The position numbers and the translations under genes were made by a program. This document shows positions 1-8,199 of a stretch of DNA of 64,000 nucleotides, piece after piece. Position 1 is the stretch's first letter. Every line of letters starts with the position of its first letter. Origin of the DNA: Cellulomonas sp. Root485 (GTDB lineage: Bacteria; Actinomycetota; Actinomycetes; Actinomycetales; Cellulomonadaceae); contig NZ_LMFC01000003.1 in the NCBI RefSeq assembly GCF_001426705.1, forward strand, positions 108,995 to 172,994, read 5' to 3'. Below the pieces are notes generated by a model, which was not told the origin of the DNA, did no database searches, and worked only from the letters and a program-made list of their open reading frames with translations.

Positions 1-1916
1 CCGGCGGGGTCGTCGGGGTCGCGGGGAACGACGGGCCGCCAACCAGACGCCGGCACCCAGGACGTCTCCTGCACCTCGTCGTCGAGCGCGCCGCCGTCGA
101 GGGTGAACCGGAACACGGACGGCAGCTCGGTCAGGCCGTGCGGGATGCTCCCCGACGGGTCGGTGTAGAGGACCGAGCCGCGCGACCGGCCGCCGTGCGC
201 GACGTAGTCGGCCATCGCGGACAGGTACACGTACGCGCTGGTCAGGATGTCGCGGACCAGGAACGTGCGGTTGATGGAGCGGCGCGACGACGCATCCGCA
301 GAGACGGTCGACTCGTACGTCGACAGCCACTCGTGGACCTGGACCAGCGCCTCCTGGATCGACTCCGCGGAGCGCACCGGGCCGGCCTTGGCGCTCATGA
401 GGACCTGGACCTCGCGCAGGAGGTCGCCGGTGTTGTCGGGGATGCCGGAGGCGGCTCGGGCAGAGGCCGCCTCGACGAGGGAGATTGCAGCGTCGAGCAC
501 CGGACCGGCGGCCTCGTCGAAGGGCGACGGGTCCGCCGTGCGGCGCGCCGCGATGAACTGCGCCGCCCGCGTCGCGCCGACCTGCCCACTGTTCAGCGCG
601 GCGCCGCCGGGGCGGTAGACGCCGTGCGCACCGCCGGCCTCGCCGACCGGGAAGAACCCCGCGATGTTCGACTGCCACCAGGCGTCGACCACGAGCCCGC
701 CGTTGTTGTGCTGAGCACACACGTCGACCTCGAGCATGGTCGTCTCGAGGTCCACGTACGGGTTCTTGCCCAGGTAGAACTGGTACGCAGGCTCGTTCAT
801 CCGCCGCAGCCGCTCGATCGGCGTGCCGAACAGGACGCCCGCGCGGTCGAGGTACTCGTACGCCTCGGGGCTCAGGGCAGACGGGTCGAAGTCGGGATGC
901 ACCGGGTTCCGACGGAAGTCGAGGAACACCCGACGCCCGCGCAGCACGGTCTCGCGGTAGACGAGCAGGTCGATCAGGGACGAGCCGTCGAGCGCCTTCC
1001 GGATGTCGAAGGGCCACTGGTAGCCCTTGAGGAACACCAGCGACATGAGCTGGCCGTAGTCAGGGATGGCCTCGGTCAAGAACTCTCGCGGGTCCTCGCC
1101 AGAGGCGTCCGTCGACACGAACGTCGGGATGACCTGCATGTACGTGCCGGACACGTTCCAGCGCGGGTGCGTCGAGGCCAGACCGAACTGCCACTCGGTG
1201 AGGTTCTTGCCGTGCACGCCCGCGCGGTACGCGGCGCCGGACGCACCCCACTGGCCGTTGGGGAAGACGCGCGTCGCGTACATCCCGGCGGGGCCGCCGG
1301 TCGCGTAGACGATGTTGGTGCAGCGGAACAACAGGAACGGGGACTCGACGCCGTCGTGCGGCACGTCGGTGCGCAGCACGAGCAGCCCGGCGACGGCGCC
1401 GTCCTGGACGATCACGTCGACCACGCGGCACTCGTCGTAGATCTGCGTGCCGTTGCGGTGGACCTTCTTCTCCAGCTGCTCCACCATCGACCGGCTGGTG
1501 TACGGGCCGACGGACGTCGCGCGACGACGCGGGTCGTGGTCGGTCTTGTAGCCGATGAACTCGCCGTACCGGTTCTGCGGGAAGGGCACGCCCAGGTCGC
1601 ACAGGCGCAGAAATCCACGAGCAGAGAGGGCGGCTTCCGCCAACGCGTTGTCGCCGTCCATCGCCCCGCCGGAGTAGAGCGTCTCGGCCATCTCCCGCAC
1701 GGAGTCGCCGTCGCCGCCCGAGAGCGTGAGCTTGTAGTAGGTCTGCTTGTCCGAGCCGGCGTTGCGCGACGAGCCGGCGTTGACCTTGTCGGCGACCATG
1801 ACGAGGTCGGTCTGGCCGAGCTCCCACAGGCGGTCGGCCGCGCAGAACCCCGCGGAGCCGGTGCCGACGACGACGGTGTTGACGGTGACGACGGGGACGC
1901 CTTCGAGGGACGTCAT
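1..1916 (-). CDS. FAD-dependent oxidoreductase, fumarate reductase/AprA-like flavoprotein (partial, C-terminus off the left edge)
   Basis: My own reverse-strand reading gives an open frame of about 638 codons from ATG 1916 to the window edge. The N-terminus carries a dinucleotide-binding motif GTGSAG (about residues 18-23). Later come a YATGG stretch and PGGAALNSGQ, typical of the succinate dehydrogenase/fumarate reductase/adenylylsulfate reductase flavoprotein superfamily. No signal peptide is seen, so it is probably cytosolic. Its start overlaps the stop of the upstream SDR gene as TGATG, so the two are translationally coupled. A two-electron oxidation of a small organic or sugar-derived substrate, with the SDR acting on the same pathway, is likely; the substrate is not evident. 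The superfamily call is solid, the specific function is not. Confidence 0.85.
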   Translation of the reverse strand, partial: MTSLEGVPVVTVNTVVVGTGSAGFCAADRLWELGQTDLVMVADKVNAGSSRNAGSDKQTYYKLTLSGGDGDSVREMAETLYSGGAMDGDNALAEAALSARGFLRLCDLGVPFPQNRYGEFIGYKTDHDPRRRATSVGPYTSRSMVEQLEKKVHRNGTQIYDECRVVDVIVQDGAVAGLLVLRTDVPHDGVESPFLLFRCTNIVYATGGPAGMYATRVFPNGQWGASGAAYRAGVHGKNLTEWQFGLASTHPRWNVSGTYMQVIPTFVSTDASGEDPREFLTEAIPDYGQLMSLVFLKGYQWPFDIRKALDGSSLIDLLVYRETVLRGRRVFLDFRRNPVHPDFDPSALSPEAYEYLDRAGVLFGTPIERLRRMNEPAYQFYLGKNPYVDLETTMLEVDVCAQHNNGGLVVDAWWQSNIAGFFPVGEAGGAHGVYRPGGAALNSGQVGATRAAQFIAARRTADPSPFDEAAGPVLDAAISLVEAASARAASGIPDNTGDLLREVQVLMSAKAGPVRSAESIQEALVQVHEWLSTYESTVSADASSRRSINRTFLVRDILTSAYVYLSAMADYVAHGGRSRGSVLYTDPSGSIPHGLTELPSVFRFTLDGGALDDEVQETSWVPASGWRPVVPRDPDDPA

Positions 1917-2674
1917 CACAGCACCGGGATGTGCATGCCGCCGTCGACGTGGAACACCTCGCCGGTCGAGTACGGGGTCTGCCCGGACGCCAGGACCGAC
2001 ACCGCGCCGGCGACGTCGGACGGACGGCCCCAGCGGTTGATGGGCGCCAGGCCCTCGGCGATGAGCGCGTCGTACTTCTCGGTGACGCCCGCGGTCATGT
2101 CGGTGGCGATCACCCCGGGCCGCACCTCGTAGACGACGATCCCCTCGGGCGCGAGGCGCACCGCGAACAGCTGCGTGGCCATGGCGACGCCGGCCTTGGA
2201 GATGCAGTAGTCGCCGCGGTTGGTGGAGACGGTGGTCGCGGAGATGGAGGACACGTTGATCACCGTGGCGCGGGGAAGGCGGTCGGCTCCCAGGGAGATC
2301 ACTCGGTTCGCGAACGTCTGCGTCAGGAAGTACGGCCCGCGCAGGTTGATGCCCAGCACCCGGTCGAAGCTCTCGGCGCCGGCCTCGAGGAGGTCCGCCC
2401 GCACGCTGGGAGCGACCCCGGCGTTGTTCACCAGCAGGTCGAGGCGACCCCAGGCCTCGACCGCGTCGTCGACGAACCGGGCGTGGTCCTCGAGGTCGGC
2501 CACCGAGCCGCGCACGTAGCGGACCCGGCCAGGGGCGTCGAGCGACTCCAGGAGCTCGGTCGGCTCCTCGCGGGTGGCGAGGATCGAGACCGCGAAGCCG
2601 TCAGCGAGCAGCCGCTGCGTGATTCCGAGGCCGATCCCCCGATTACCCCCGGTGACCAGTGCGACTGCCGGCAT
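1916..2674 (-). CDS. Short-chain dehydrogenase/reductase (SDR)
   Basis: Classical 252-residue SDR. It has the cofactor motif GGNRGIG near residue 8, NNAG in the central strand and the YxxxK pair within YCISK, and the C-terminus HVDGG is typical of 3-oxoacyl-ACP-reductase-like members. I chose ATG 2674 (MPAVALVTGG) over an upstream in-frame ATG because a strong ribosome site, GGAGG, lies 11-12 bases before it and family members begin just ahead of the GxxxGxG loop. It is the first gene of a two-gene operon with the flavoprotein. The substrate is unknown; sugars or polyols are plausible given the setting. Confidence 0.9.
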   Translation of the reverse strand: MPAVALVTGGNRGIGLGITQRLLADGFAVSILATREEPTELLESLDAPGRVRYVRGSVADLEDHARFVDDAVEAWGRLDLLVNNAGVAPSVRADLLEAGAESFDRVLGINLRGPYFLTQTFANRVISLGADRLPRATVINVSSISATTVSTNRGDYCISKAGVAMATQLFAVRLAPEGIVVYEVRPGVIATDMTAGVTEKYDALIAEGLAPINRWGRPSDVAGAVSVLASGQTPYSTGEVFHVDGGMHIPVL

Positions 2675-2752
2675 CGTTGCCCTACCTCCGTGTGCGGGAC
2701 GCACGTCTGACCTGCGCGTCGGAACCGATCGTGCCACGCGGACGGGCATCGG

Positions 2753-2766
2753 GGCAAGCGCTTTCC
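2753..2766. promoter_or_regulatory. LacI-type operator-like palindrome
   Basis: GGCAAGCGCTTTCC has the central CG and near two-fold symmetry of LacI/GalR-family operators. It lies about 80 bases upstream of the SDR start, where it could control the SDR-flavoprotein operon. The binding protein is not known; similar AAGCGYTT sites occur at 15932, 17344 and 33501. Confidence 0.45.
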
Positions 2767-2793
2767 GTCGCACGCGAGGACTAGCGTGCCGTC

Positions 2794-2940
2794 ATGCTCG
2801 GTTCCCACCTGCTGATCCTCGTCCTCGTCTACGTCGCGGTCCCGCTCCTCGTGCTCGCCGCCCTCTACTGGGTGATCCGGCTCGCGGTGCGCGACGGGAT
2901 CCTGTCCGCCCGCGCCCGCTCGTCCGAGCAGCGACCCTGA
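2794..2940 (+). CDS. Small single-pass membrane protein (48 aa)
   Basis: ATG 2794 opens a 49-codon frame ending in TGA at 2938-2940. It encodes a protein with one strongly hydrophobic segment (about residues 5-28, rich in L, V and A) followed by a basic, polar tail. It sits 23 bases before another membrane protein gene on the same strand, so the two may be an operon. I do not recognise the family. The frame is short, but its hydrophobic-then-basic layout and tight spacing to the next gene favour a real gene. Confidence 0.5.
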   Translation: MLGSHLLILVLVYVAVPLLVLAALYWVIRLAVRDGILSARARSSEQRP

Positions 2941-2963
2941 GCGAGCGCACCTGGCCTCGACGG

Positions 2964-3422
2964 ATGCACCCGGTCCGCCGCCGCCTCTGGTCGCTGGCGA
3001 CCGGCGAGCTCGTCAGCATCGTGGTCCTGCCCTGGGTCGCCTACGGCCTCATCGGCCTGCCGCTGTCGCCGGCGAACATGCTCGGCACCGCGCTCGCGCT
3101 GGCCATCCTCCTGCAGGGCTCCGTGTACTGGCTGCTCAAGCTCCGCCGCCCGGCGGTCCCGGCGGGGATGCGCGTCTACGCGGTCCTGCGCTGGCTGAAC
3201 CCCGTCCTGCTCGCGCTCGCCCTGCCGGTGCTCGTCGTGGCGCTGGTGACGGGACCGTTCGACGAGGTCGTCGCCGGCCTGGCGTTCTGGGTGCTCGCGG
3301 TCCTGGAACAGGTCAACTACTTCCACACCCAGCTCATGTACGACACCGCCGCGGACCGTCGCCGCCTGCGCACGTCCGGGCTGCAACCCGCCCACCTGGG
3401 GCGTGACATCGCGCGACGCTGA
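2964..3422 (+). CDS. Polytopic membrane protein of unknown function (152 aa)
   Basis: From ATG 2964 (MHPVRRRLW) the protein shows about four hydrophobic helices separated by short basic loops. It ends in a charged tail after a conserved-looking HTQLMYD stretch. Longer in-frame extensions upstream read through the preceding small gene in another frame and look non-coding. It ends 20 bases before the convergent LacI gene. Function unknown; the size and layout resemble small conserved actinobacterial integral membrane proteins. Confidence 0.7.
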   Translation: MHPVRRRLWSLATGELVSIVVLPWVAYGLIGLPLSPANMLGTALALAILLQGSVYWLLKLRRPAVPAGMRVYAVLRWLNPVLLALALPVLVVALVTGPFDEVVAGLAFWVLAVLEQVNYFHTQLMYDTAADRRRLRTSGLQPAHLGRDIARR

Positions 3423-3442
3423 TCCTGCGTTCTGTCGCGCCC

Positions 3443-4480
3443 TCAGGACACGGCGAGCGACACCGGCGCCGGCGCGGACTCGCGGACCACCAGACGGGTG
3501 GGCAGCAGCAGAGGGCTGGGCTTCTCGCCGTCGACGACCGCCAGCAGCACCCGGGCCATCTCGTACCCGAGCGAGCGGATCGGTTGCTGGATCGTCGTCA
3601 GGGACGGCTGCGTCAGGTGCCCGATCGGGAGGTCGTCGAAGCCGACGACGGCGACGTCCTCCGGCACCCTGCGACCGTGCTGCAGCAGCGTCTGCAGAGC
3701 GCCCGCGGCCATGTTGTCGGAGGCCACCGACACGGCGTCGAGCCCGGGTTCGCGCTGCAGCAGACGCTCCATCGCCGCGGCGCCGCCCTCGCGCGTGAAG
3801 TCGGCGTGCTCGACGAGCGTGTGGTCGAGCTGCGCGACCGAGAGCGCGTCGGCGAAGCCGTCCAGCCGGGCGACGGCGACGTGCGTGTCGGCAGGACCGG
3901 CGATGGTGGCGATCCTGCGGCGCCCCAGGCTGACGAGGTGCTCGGCGGCGACCCGGCCGCCTCCCCGGTTGTCGACGTCCACGAACCACTCGGGCCGCCC
4001 GTGCAACGGGAGCCCTCCGTAGACGGTCGGCAGGCCGGACTTCTCGACCATGCGCTGCAGGGGGTCGTCGCCCCGCAGAGCCATCACCATGATGCCGTCG
4101 GCGCGGGGTGGGCGGAGCATGCGCCGCACCCGGTCGTGGCCGCGCTCGGGGTGGCAGAGGAGGAGCTTGAGGTCGAGGTCGGTGTCCTCGAGCGCCGCCG
4201 TGACGCCCGCGATGATCCGCCCGAAGAACGGGTCCCCGAAGAGCTCCTCGTTGTGGTCGGACACCGCGAGCACGACCGCGCCGACCTTCTGCCGCGCCAG
4301 TGCCTGAGCCGTCACGTTCGGCACGTAGCCGAGCTCGCGCACGGCGCGCTCGACGGCGAGGCGGTTGGCCGCACTGACGTGGGCCGCGTTGTTGATGGCA
4401 CGCGAGGCCGCGGACCGCGAGACGCCCGCGAGCTTGGCCACCTCGTCGAGGGTGGGCTGTCTGCCGGTCGGCGATGTCAT
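3443..4480 (-). CDS. LacI-family transcriptional regulator, CebR/CelR-like
   Basis: 345 residues. The N-terminal LacI helix-turn-helix (LDEVAKLAGVSRSAASRAIN, about residues 10-29) is followed by a hinge and a periplasmic-binding-protein-like effector domain. The C-terminal part keeps SDNMAAGAL and VVGFDDLPI, family landmarks. The gene is divergent from the GH9 cellulase, and the shared 267-bp region holds two GGGAGCGCT-type palindromes close to the known actinobacterial cellulose repressor operator TGGGAGCGCTCCCA. I infer a cello-oligosaccharide-responsive repressor of the cellulase and of itself. Family certain, effector inferred. Confidence 0.92.
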   Translation of the reverse strand: MTSPTGRQPTLDEVAKLAGVSRSAASRAINNAAHVSAANRLAVERAVRELGYVPNVTAQALARQKVGAVVLAVSDHNEELFGDPFFGRIIAGVTAALEDTDLDLKLLLCHPERGHDRVRRMLRPPRADGIMVMALRGDDPLQRMVEKSGLPTVYGGLPLHGRPEWFVDVDNRGGGRVAAEHLVSLGRRRIATIAGPADTHVAVARLDGFADALSVAQLDHTLVEHADFTREGGAAAMERLLQREPGLDAVSVASDNMAAGALQTLLQHGRRVPEDVAVVGFDDLPIGHLTQPSLTTIQQPIRSLGYEMARVLLAVVDGEKPSPLLLPTRLVVRESAPAPVSLAVS

Positions 4481-4563
4481 CGATGCCTCCCGCCGGCTCG
4501 CTCCGGCGTGAGATTACCGGCTGCAGGGCGTTCCTGTGAACCGCCGCCTGGTTGAGCCTGGAA

Positions 4564-4579
4564 CCGGGAGCGCTTCCGG
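4564..4579. promoter_or_regulatory. CelR/CebR-like operator 1
   Basis: CCGGGAGCGCTTCCGG is a near-perfect palindrome with the GGGAGCGCT core of the actinobacterial cellulose-repressor operator. It lies about 85 bases upstream of the LacI gene start, which fits autoregulation. Confidence 0.65.
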
Positions 4580-4686
4580 TCCGCTTCACCCGACTGGGCG
4601 ACGGCCGCCGGGTGGCATCCGCATGACGCCCTGATCAGCCCTTTCCTGTACACGCGTCCAGTGCTAGCGTCCCTGCTTCCAGGGAC

Positions 4687-4701
4687 TGGAAGCGCTCCCG
4701 G
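4687..4701. promoter_or_regulatory. CelR/CebR-like operator 2
   Basis: The first 14 bases, TGGAAGCGCTCCCG, match the known operator TGGGAGCGCTCCCA at 12 positions. The site lies 46 bases before the GH9 start, where a bound repressor would block transcription. The left half also joins a perfect inverted repeat, CTTCCAG-GGA-CTGGAAG (4676-4692). Confidence 0.7.
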
Positions 4702-4747
4702 TTTCTGGCCATCACCCCGGGCGCGACCCTCTTCTCCAGGAGACACT

Positions 4748-7700
4748 GTGGTTTCCTCTCACGTCGCGCGGCCCCGACGCCGCGCCGGATGGGTGGCCGG
4801 CGCCACGGCGTCCGCCCTCGTCGTCCTCTCCGCCTTCGCATCGTCGGCGACCGGCGCACCGGTCACCGACGAGCACGACTTCCCGGGCGGCGACCCGCAG
4901 GGATGGTTCTCCTACGCGAACGCCGGCACGGTGTCCTCCAGCGCCGCCACCGGCGAGCTGTGCGCACAGGTCGACGGTGGCGCGAACCCCTGGGACATCG
5001 CGCTGCAGCACGACGGGGTGACGTACGACCGCGACCTCACCTACACGGTCGCGTTCGACGCGCACGCGACCGCTGCGGTCACGGTGCAGATCCAGGGCGG
5101 TCCGGCCTACCCCGCCGCGTTCGGCCACCCCGTGGTCCTCGACGGCACGGCGACGCCCCAGCACGTCGAGTTCACCTTCTCCCCGGCGGACTGGCCGACG
5201 GCCCCCGGCGAACCGGGATCGCCGGTCGGCGCCGACTGGACCACGACGACGGGTCCGACCTCGTTCCAGCTCGGCGGGCAGTCCTCCGCCTACACGTTCT
5301 GCGTCGACAACTTCTCCATGACGTCGGGCTCCGGCACGCCCGACCCCGGCACGCCGGGCACAGTCGTCGACCACGACTTCGCGGACGGCGACCTGGGCGG
5401 CTTCAACCTCTACGACTCGGCAGGAGGCGGCACGGCGCGAGCAGGCGCGGACGGCCTGAGCGCCTGCATCGACCTCCAGGGCGGGTACGCGAACCCCTAC
5501 GAGGCCGGCCTGGAGTACCCGCACATCGACATCGTCGAGGGCACCAACTACGTCCTGGCGTTCACCGCGTACGCCAGCAGCGCGGCGAACATCAACGTCC
5601 TCGTCGGTCAGTACGGCGACCCGTGGCACCGGGTGCTCGACACCGCGGCCGCCCTGACGTCCACCCCGACGACGTTCACGTACCCGTTCACCGCCGACGC
5701 GTCCTTCAGCTCGGACCCCGCGACCGCGTTCGGACGCATCCAGCTCGAGCTCGGCCGCCGGGCGTCGCCCTACACCTTCTGCATCACGGAGCTGTCCCTC
5801 GTCGAGTCGACTGAGGCACCACCGGCGTACGAGCCCGACACGGGCCCCCGCGTCCGGGTCAACCAGGTGGGCTACCTGCCACAGGGTCCCAAGCAGGCGA
5901 CGCTCGTCACGACGGAGACGGAACCCGTCACGTGGCAGCTCGTGTCCGGCGGCACCTCGGTGGCGTCCGGCACCACCACCCCGCGCGGCGTCGACCCGAC
6001 CGCGGGCCGGAACGTGCACGAGATCGACTTCAGCAGCGTGGCGACGCCGGGCACGTACGTGCTGACGGCGGACGGCGAGACGAGCCACCCGTTCGACATC
6101 GGCGCAGGCATCTACCAGCAGCTGCGGTACGACGCCCTGAACTACTTCTACCCCGTGCGCAGCGGCATCGCGATCGACGGGTCGATCATGGGCGACCCCG
6201 AGTACACGCGGGCCGCGGGCCACGTGGGCGTCGCGCCCAACAAGGGCGACACGGCGGTGCCGTGCATCTCGCCGGCCGAGGCGCTGAACCTCTACGGCGA
6301 CTGGACGTGCGACTACACGCTCGACGTCACGGGCGGCTGGTACGACGCCGGCGACCACGGCAAGTACGTGGTCAACGGCGGCATCGCGGTGGCGCAGCTG
6401 CTCAGCACCTACGAGCGGACCCTCTCCGCACCGACGGGCGACGCGGCCGACCTCGGCGACGGCAGCCTCGACATCCCGCGCGACGAGCAGAGCAACGACG
6501 TGCCCGACGTGCTGGACGAGGCGCGCTGGGAGCTCGAGTGGATGATGAAGATGCAGGTGCCCGCCGGCCAGCCGCTCGCGGGGATGGTCCACCACAAGGT
6601 CCACGACGTCGACTGGACCGGCCTGCCCCTCATGCCGGCGAACGACCCGCAGGAGCGCCGGCTGCACCGCCCGTCGACCGCGGCCACGCTGAACTTTGCC
6701 GCCGTCGCGGCGCAGGGTGCTCGCCTGTGGTCGTCGTACGACGCCGACTTCGCGGCCGACCTGCTCGCCGCGGGCCGGATCGCCTACGACGCCGCGGTCG
6801 TCACACCCGACCTGTACCAGCCGGCGCCCAACTCCGACCCGAGCCCCGGCGGCGGCCCCTACGACGACGACGACGTCAGTGACGAGTTCTACTGGGCCGC
6901 CGCGGAGCTCTACCTGACCACGGGCGAGCAGCAGTTCGAGGACGCGGTCCTCGCCAGCGAGCTGCACACCGCGGACATCTGGTCCGAGGGCGGCATGTAC
7001 TGGGGCGAGACGGCCGGCCTCGGTCGTCTGGACCTCGCCGTGGTCGAGTCGGAGATCCCCGGACGCACCGCCATCCGCGAGTCCGTGGTGGCCGGCGCGG
7101 AGACCTACCTGGCGCGGCAGGCGGCACAGCCGTTCGGCACCGCCTACCCGGGGAACGACGACGGCGTCTACGAGTGGGGGTCCAACTCGGCGGTCCTCAA
7201 CAACCAGGTCGTGCTCGGCACCGCGTTCGACCTGACGAGCGACCAGCGGTTCGCCGACGCCGTGCTGGAGTCGATGGACTACCTGCTCGGCCGCAACGCC
7301 CTCAACAACTCGTACATCACCGGCTACGGGGACGTGTTCTCCGAGAACCAGCACAGCCGCTGGTTCGCCGGCTCGCTGAGCGAGTCCCTCCCCAACCCGC
7401 CGCGGGGCTCGGTCTCCGGCGGACCGAACTCGGACGTGGGGACGTGGGACCCGGTCATCGGCGGCCTGTACGGCGCCGACCACATGTGCGCACCGCAGGC
7501 CTGCTACATCGACGACATCCAGTCGTGGTCCACCAACGAGATCACCGTCAACTGGAACTCGGCGATGTCGTGGGTCGCGTCCTTCGTCGCCGACCAGCAG
7601 GACGGTGACCGGTCGGCTGCGGGCACCGTCGCCTGGATCGTCACGGAGCCCGCCGACGTCACCGCCGTCGACGGCGCTCAGGTCACCTTCACGGTGTCCG

Positions 7701-8128
7701 CGTCGGGCTCCCCGGCACCGTCGGTGCAGTGGCAGGAGGCCGTCGGCGGCGTGTGGACCGACATCCCGGACGCGACCGGGGCGACGTACACCCTCACCGC
7801 TCGCACGGCGCCGACCGGCACCGCTCGGATGGCCAGGGCCGCCGGGCCGGGCCTGCAGTACCGCGCGTACGTCGCGAACAGGTTCGGCGGGGTGTACACC
7901 GACCCGGCGACGCTCACGGTGACAGCGGCCGCCGCCCCGACCGCCACGGTCGCTCCGACGGGCCCGGCGCCGACGGCTTCGCCGAGCACGGCGACGCCGG
8001 CGACCGGTACCGGCACCCTGGCCACGACCGGCGCGGAGGCGGCCGGCATCCTGGTGGCCGCACTCGTCCTCCTGCTGGCCGGCGCGGGAGCCGTCCTCCT
8101 GGCCCGGCGGGCGCGAGTGCACGGCTGA
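4748..8128 (+). CDS. cenC: Secreted GH9 endoglucanase, CenC-like, with sortase-type C-terminal anchor
   Basis: GTG 4748 is preceded by AGGAG at 5-base spacing and gives 1126 residues. Layout: signal peptide (about 1-38), two CBM4/9-like beta-sandwich modules (about 40-190 and 200-375), an Ig-like N-terminal cellulase module (about 385-475) and a GH9 catalytic domain. The GH9 domain has WYDAGDHGKY (D533, D536), the histidine of HSRWF (H869) and the glutamate of NEITVNW (E931). One Ig-like module and a Ser/Thr/Pro linker follow. The C-terminus is LATTG (1091-1095), a hydrophobic helix and a basic tail, i.e. a LAxTG sortase signal. It cleaves beta-1,4-glucan outside the cell. The architecture matches Cellulomonas CenC except for the wall anchor. 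Confidence 0.93.
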   Translation: MVSSHVARPRRRAGWVAGATASALVVLSAFASSATGAPVTDEHDFPGGDPQGWFSYANAGTVSSSAATGELCAQVDGGANPWDIALQHDGVTYDRDLTYTVAFDAHATAAVTVQIQGGPAYPAAFGHPVVLDGTATPQHVEFTFSPADWPTAPGEPGSPVGADWTTTTGPTSFQLGGQSSAYTFCVDNFSMTSGSGTPDPGTPGTVVDHDFADGDLGGFNLYDSAGGGTARAGADGLSACIDLQGGYANPYEAGLEYPHIDIVEGTNYVLAFTAYASSAANINVLVGQYGDPWHRVLDTAAALTSTPTTFTYPFTADASFSSDPATAFGRIQLELGRRASPYTFCITELSLVESTEAPPAYEPDTGPRVRVNQVGYLPQGPKQATLVTTETEPVTWQLVSGGTSVASGTTTPRGVDPTAGRNVHEIDFSSVATPGTYVLTADGETSHPFDIGAGIYQQLRYDALNYFYPVRSGIAIDGSIMGDPEYTRAAGHVGVAPNKGDTAVPCISPAEALNLYGDWTCDYTLDVTGGWYDAGDHGKYVVNGGIAVAQLLSTYERTLSAPTGDAADLGDGSLDIPRDEQSNDVPDVLDEARWELEWMMKMQVPAGQPLAGMVHHKVHDVDWTGLPLMPANDPQERRLHRPSTAATLNFAAVAAQGARLWSSYDADFAADLLAAGRIAYDAAVVTPDLYQPAPNSDPSPGGGPYDDDDVSDEFYWAAAELYLTTGEQQFEDAVLASELHTADIWSEGGMYWGETAGLGRLDLAVVESEIPGRTAIRESVVAGAETYLARQAAQPFGTAYPGNDDGVYEWGSNSAVLNNQVVLGTAFDLTSDQRFADAVLESMDYLLGRNALNNSYITGYGDVFSENQHSRWFAGSLSESLPNPPRGSVSGGPNSDVGTWDPVIGGLYGADHMCAPQACYIDDIQSWSTNEITVNWNSAMSWVASFVADQQDGDRSAAGTVAWIVTEPADVTAVDGAQVTFTVSASGSPAPSVQWQEAVGGVWTDIPDATGATYTLTARTAPTGTARMARAAGPGLQYRAYVANRFGGVYTDPATLTVTAAAAPTATVAPTGPAPTASPSTATPATGTGTLATTGAEAAGILVAALVLLLAGAGAVLLARRARVHG

Positions 8129-8134
8129 CCCACG

Positions 8135-8166
8135 GGGGGTCCGGACCCGCAGCGGTCCGGACCCCC
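8135..8166 (+). terminator. Strong stem-loop terminator after the GH9 gene
   Basis: A 13-bp perfect inverted repeat (8135-8147 with 8154-8166, GC-rich) and a 6-base loop start 7 bases after the GH9 stop. No U-tract follows, as is common in high-GC actinobacteria. Confidence 0.8.
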
Positions 8167-8174
8167 TCCGCCTG

Positions 8175-8198
8175 GGAGGATCGGTCACGTGATCCTCC
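8175..8198 (+). other. Hairpin immediately before the AEC permease start
   Basis: GGAGGATC (8175-8182) and GATCCTCC (8191-8198) form a perfect 8-bp stem with an 8-base loop. It ends one base before GTG 8200, and the only obvious GGAGG ribosome site lies inside the left arm. It could modulate translation initiation. Confidence 0.4.
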
Positions 8199-8199
8199 G

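Noticed and set aside
138..2132. Long open frame on the + strand across the flavoprotein and SDR genes
   Set aside because: It is Arg/Val/Asp-rich with no domain; the reverse strand encodes recognisable enzymes over the same bases. High G+C keeps shadow frames open.
4712..8188. 1158-codon open frame antisense to the GH9 cellulase
   Set aside because: No recognisable motifs, and it mirrors the codon periodicity of the cellulase. Shadow frame.
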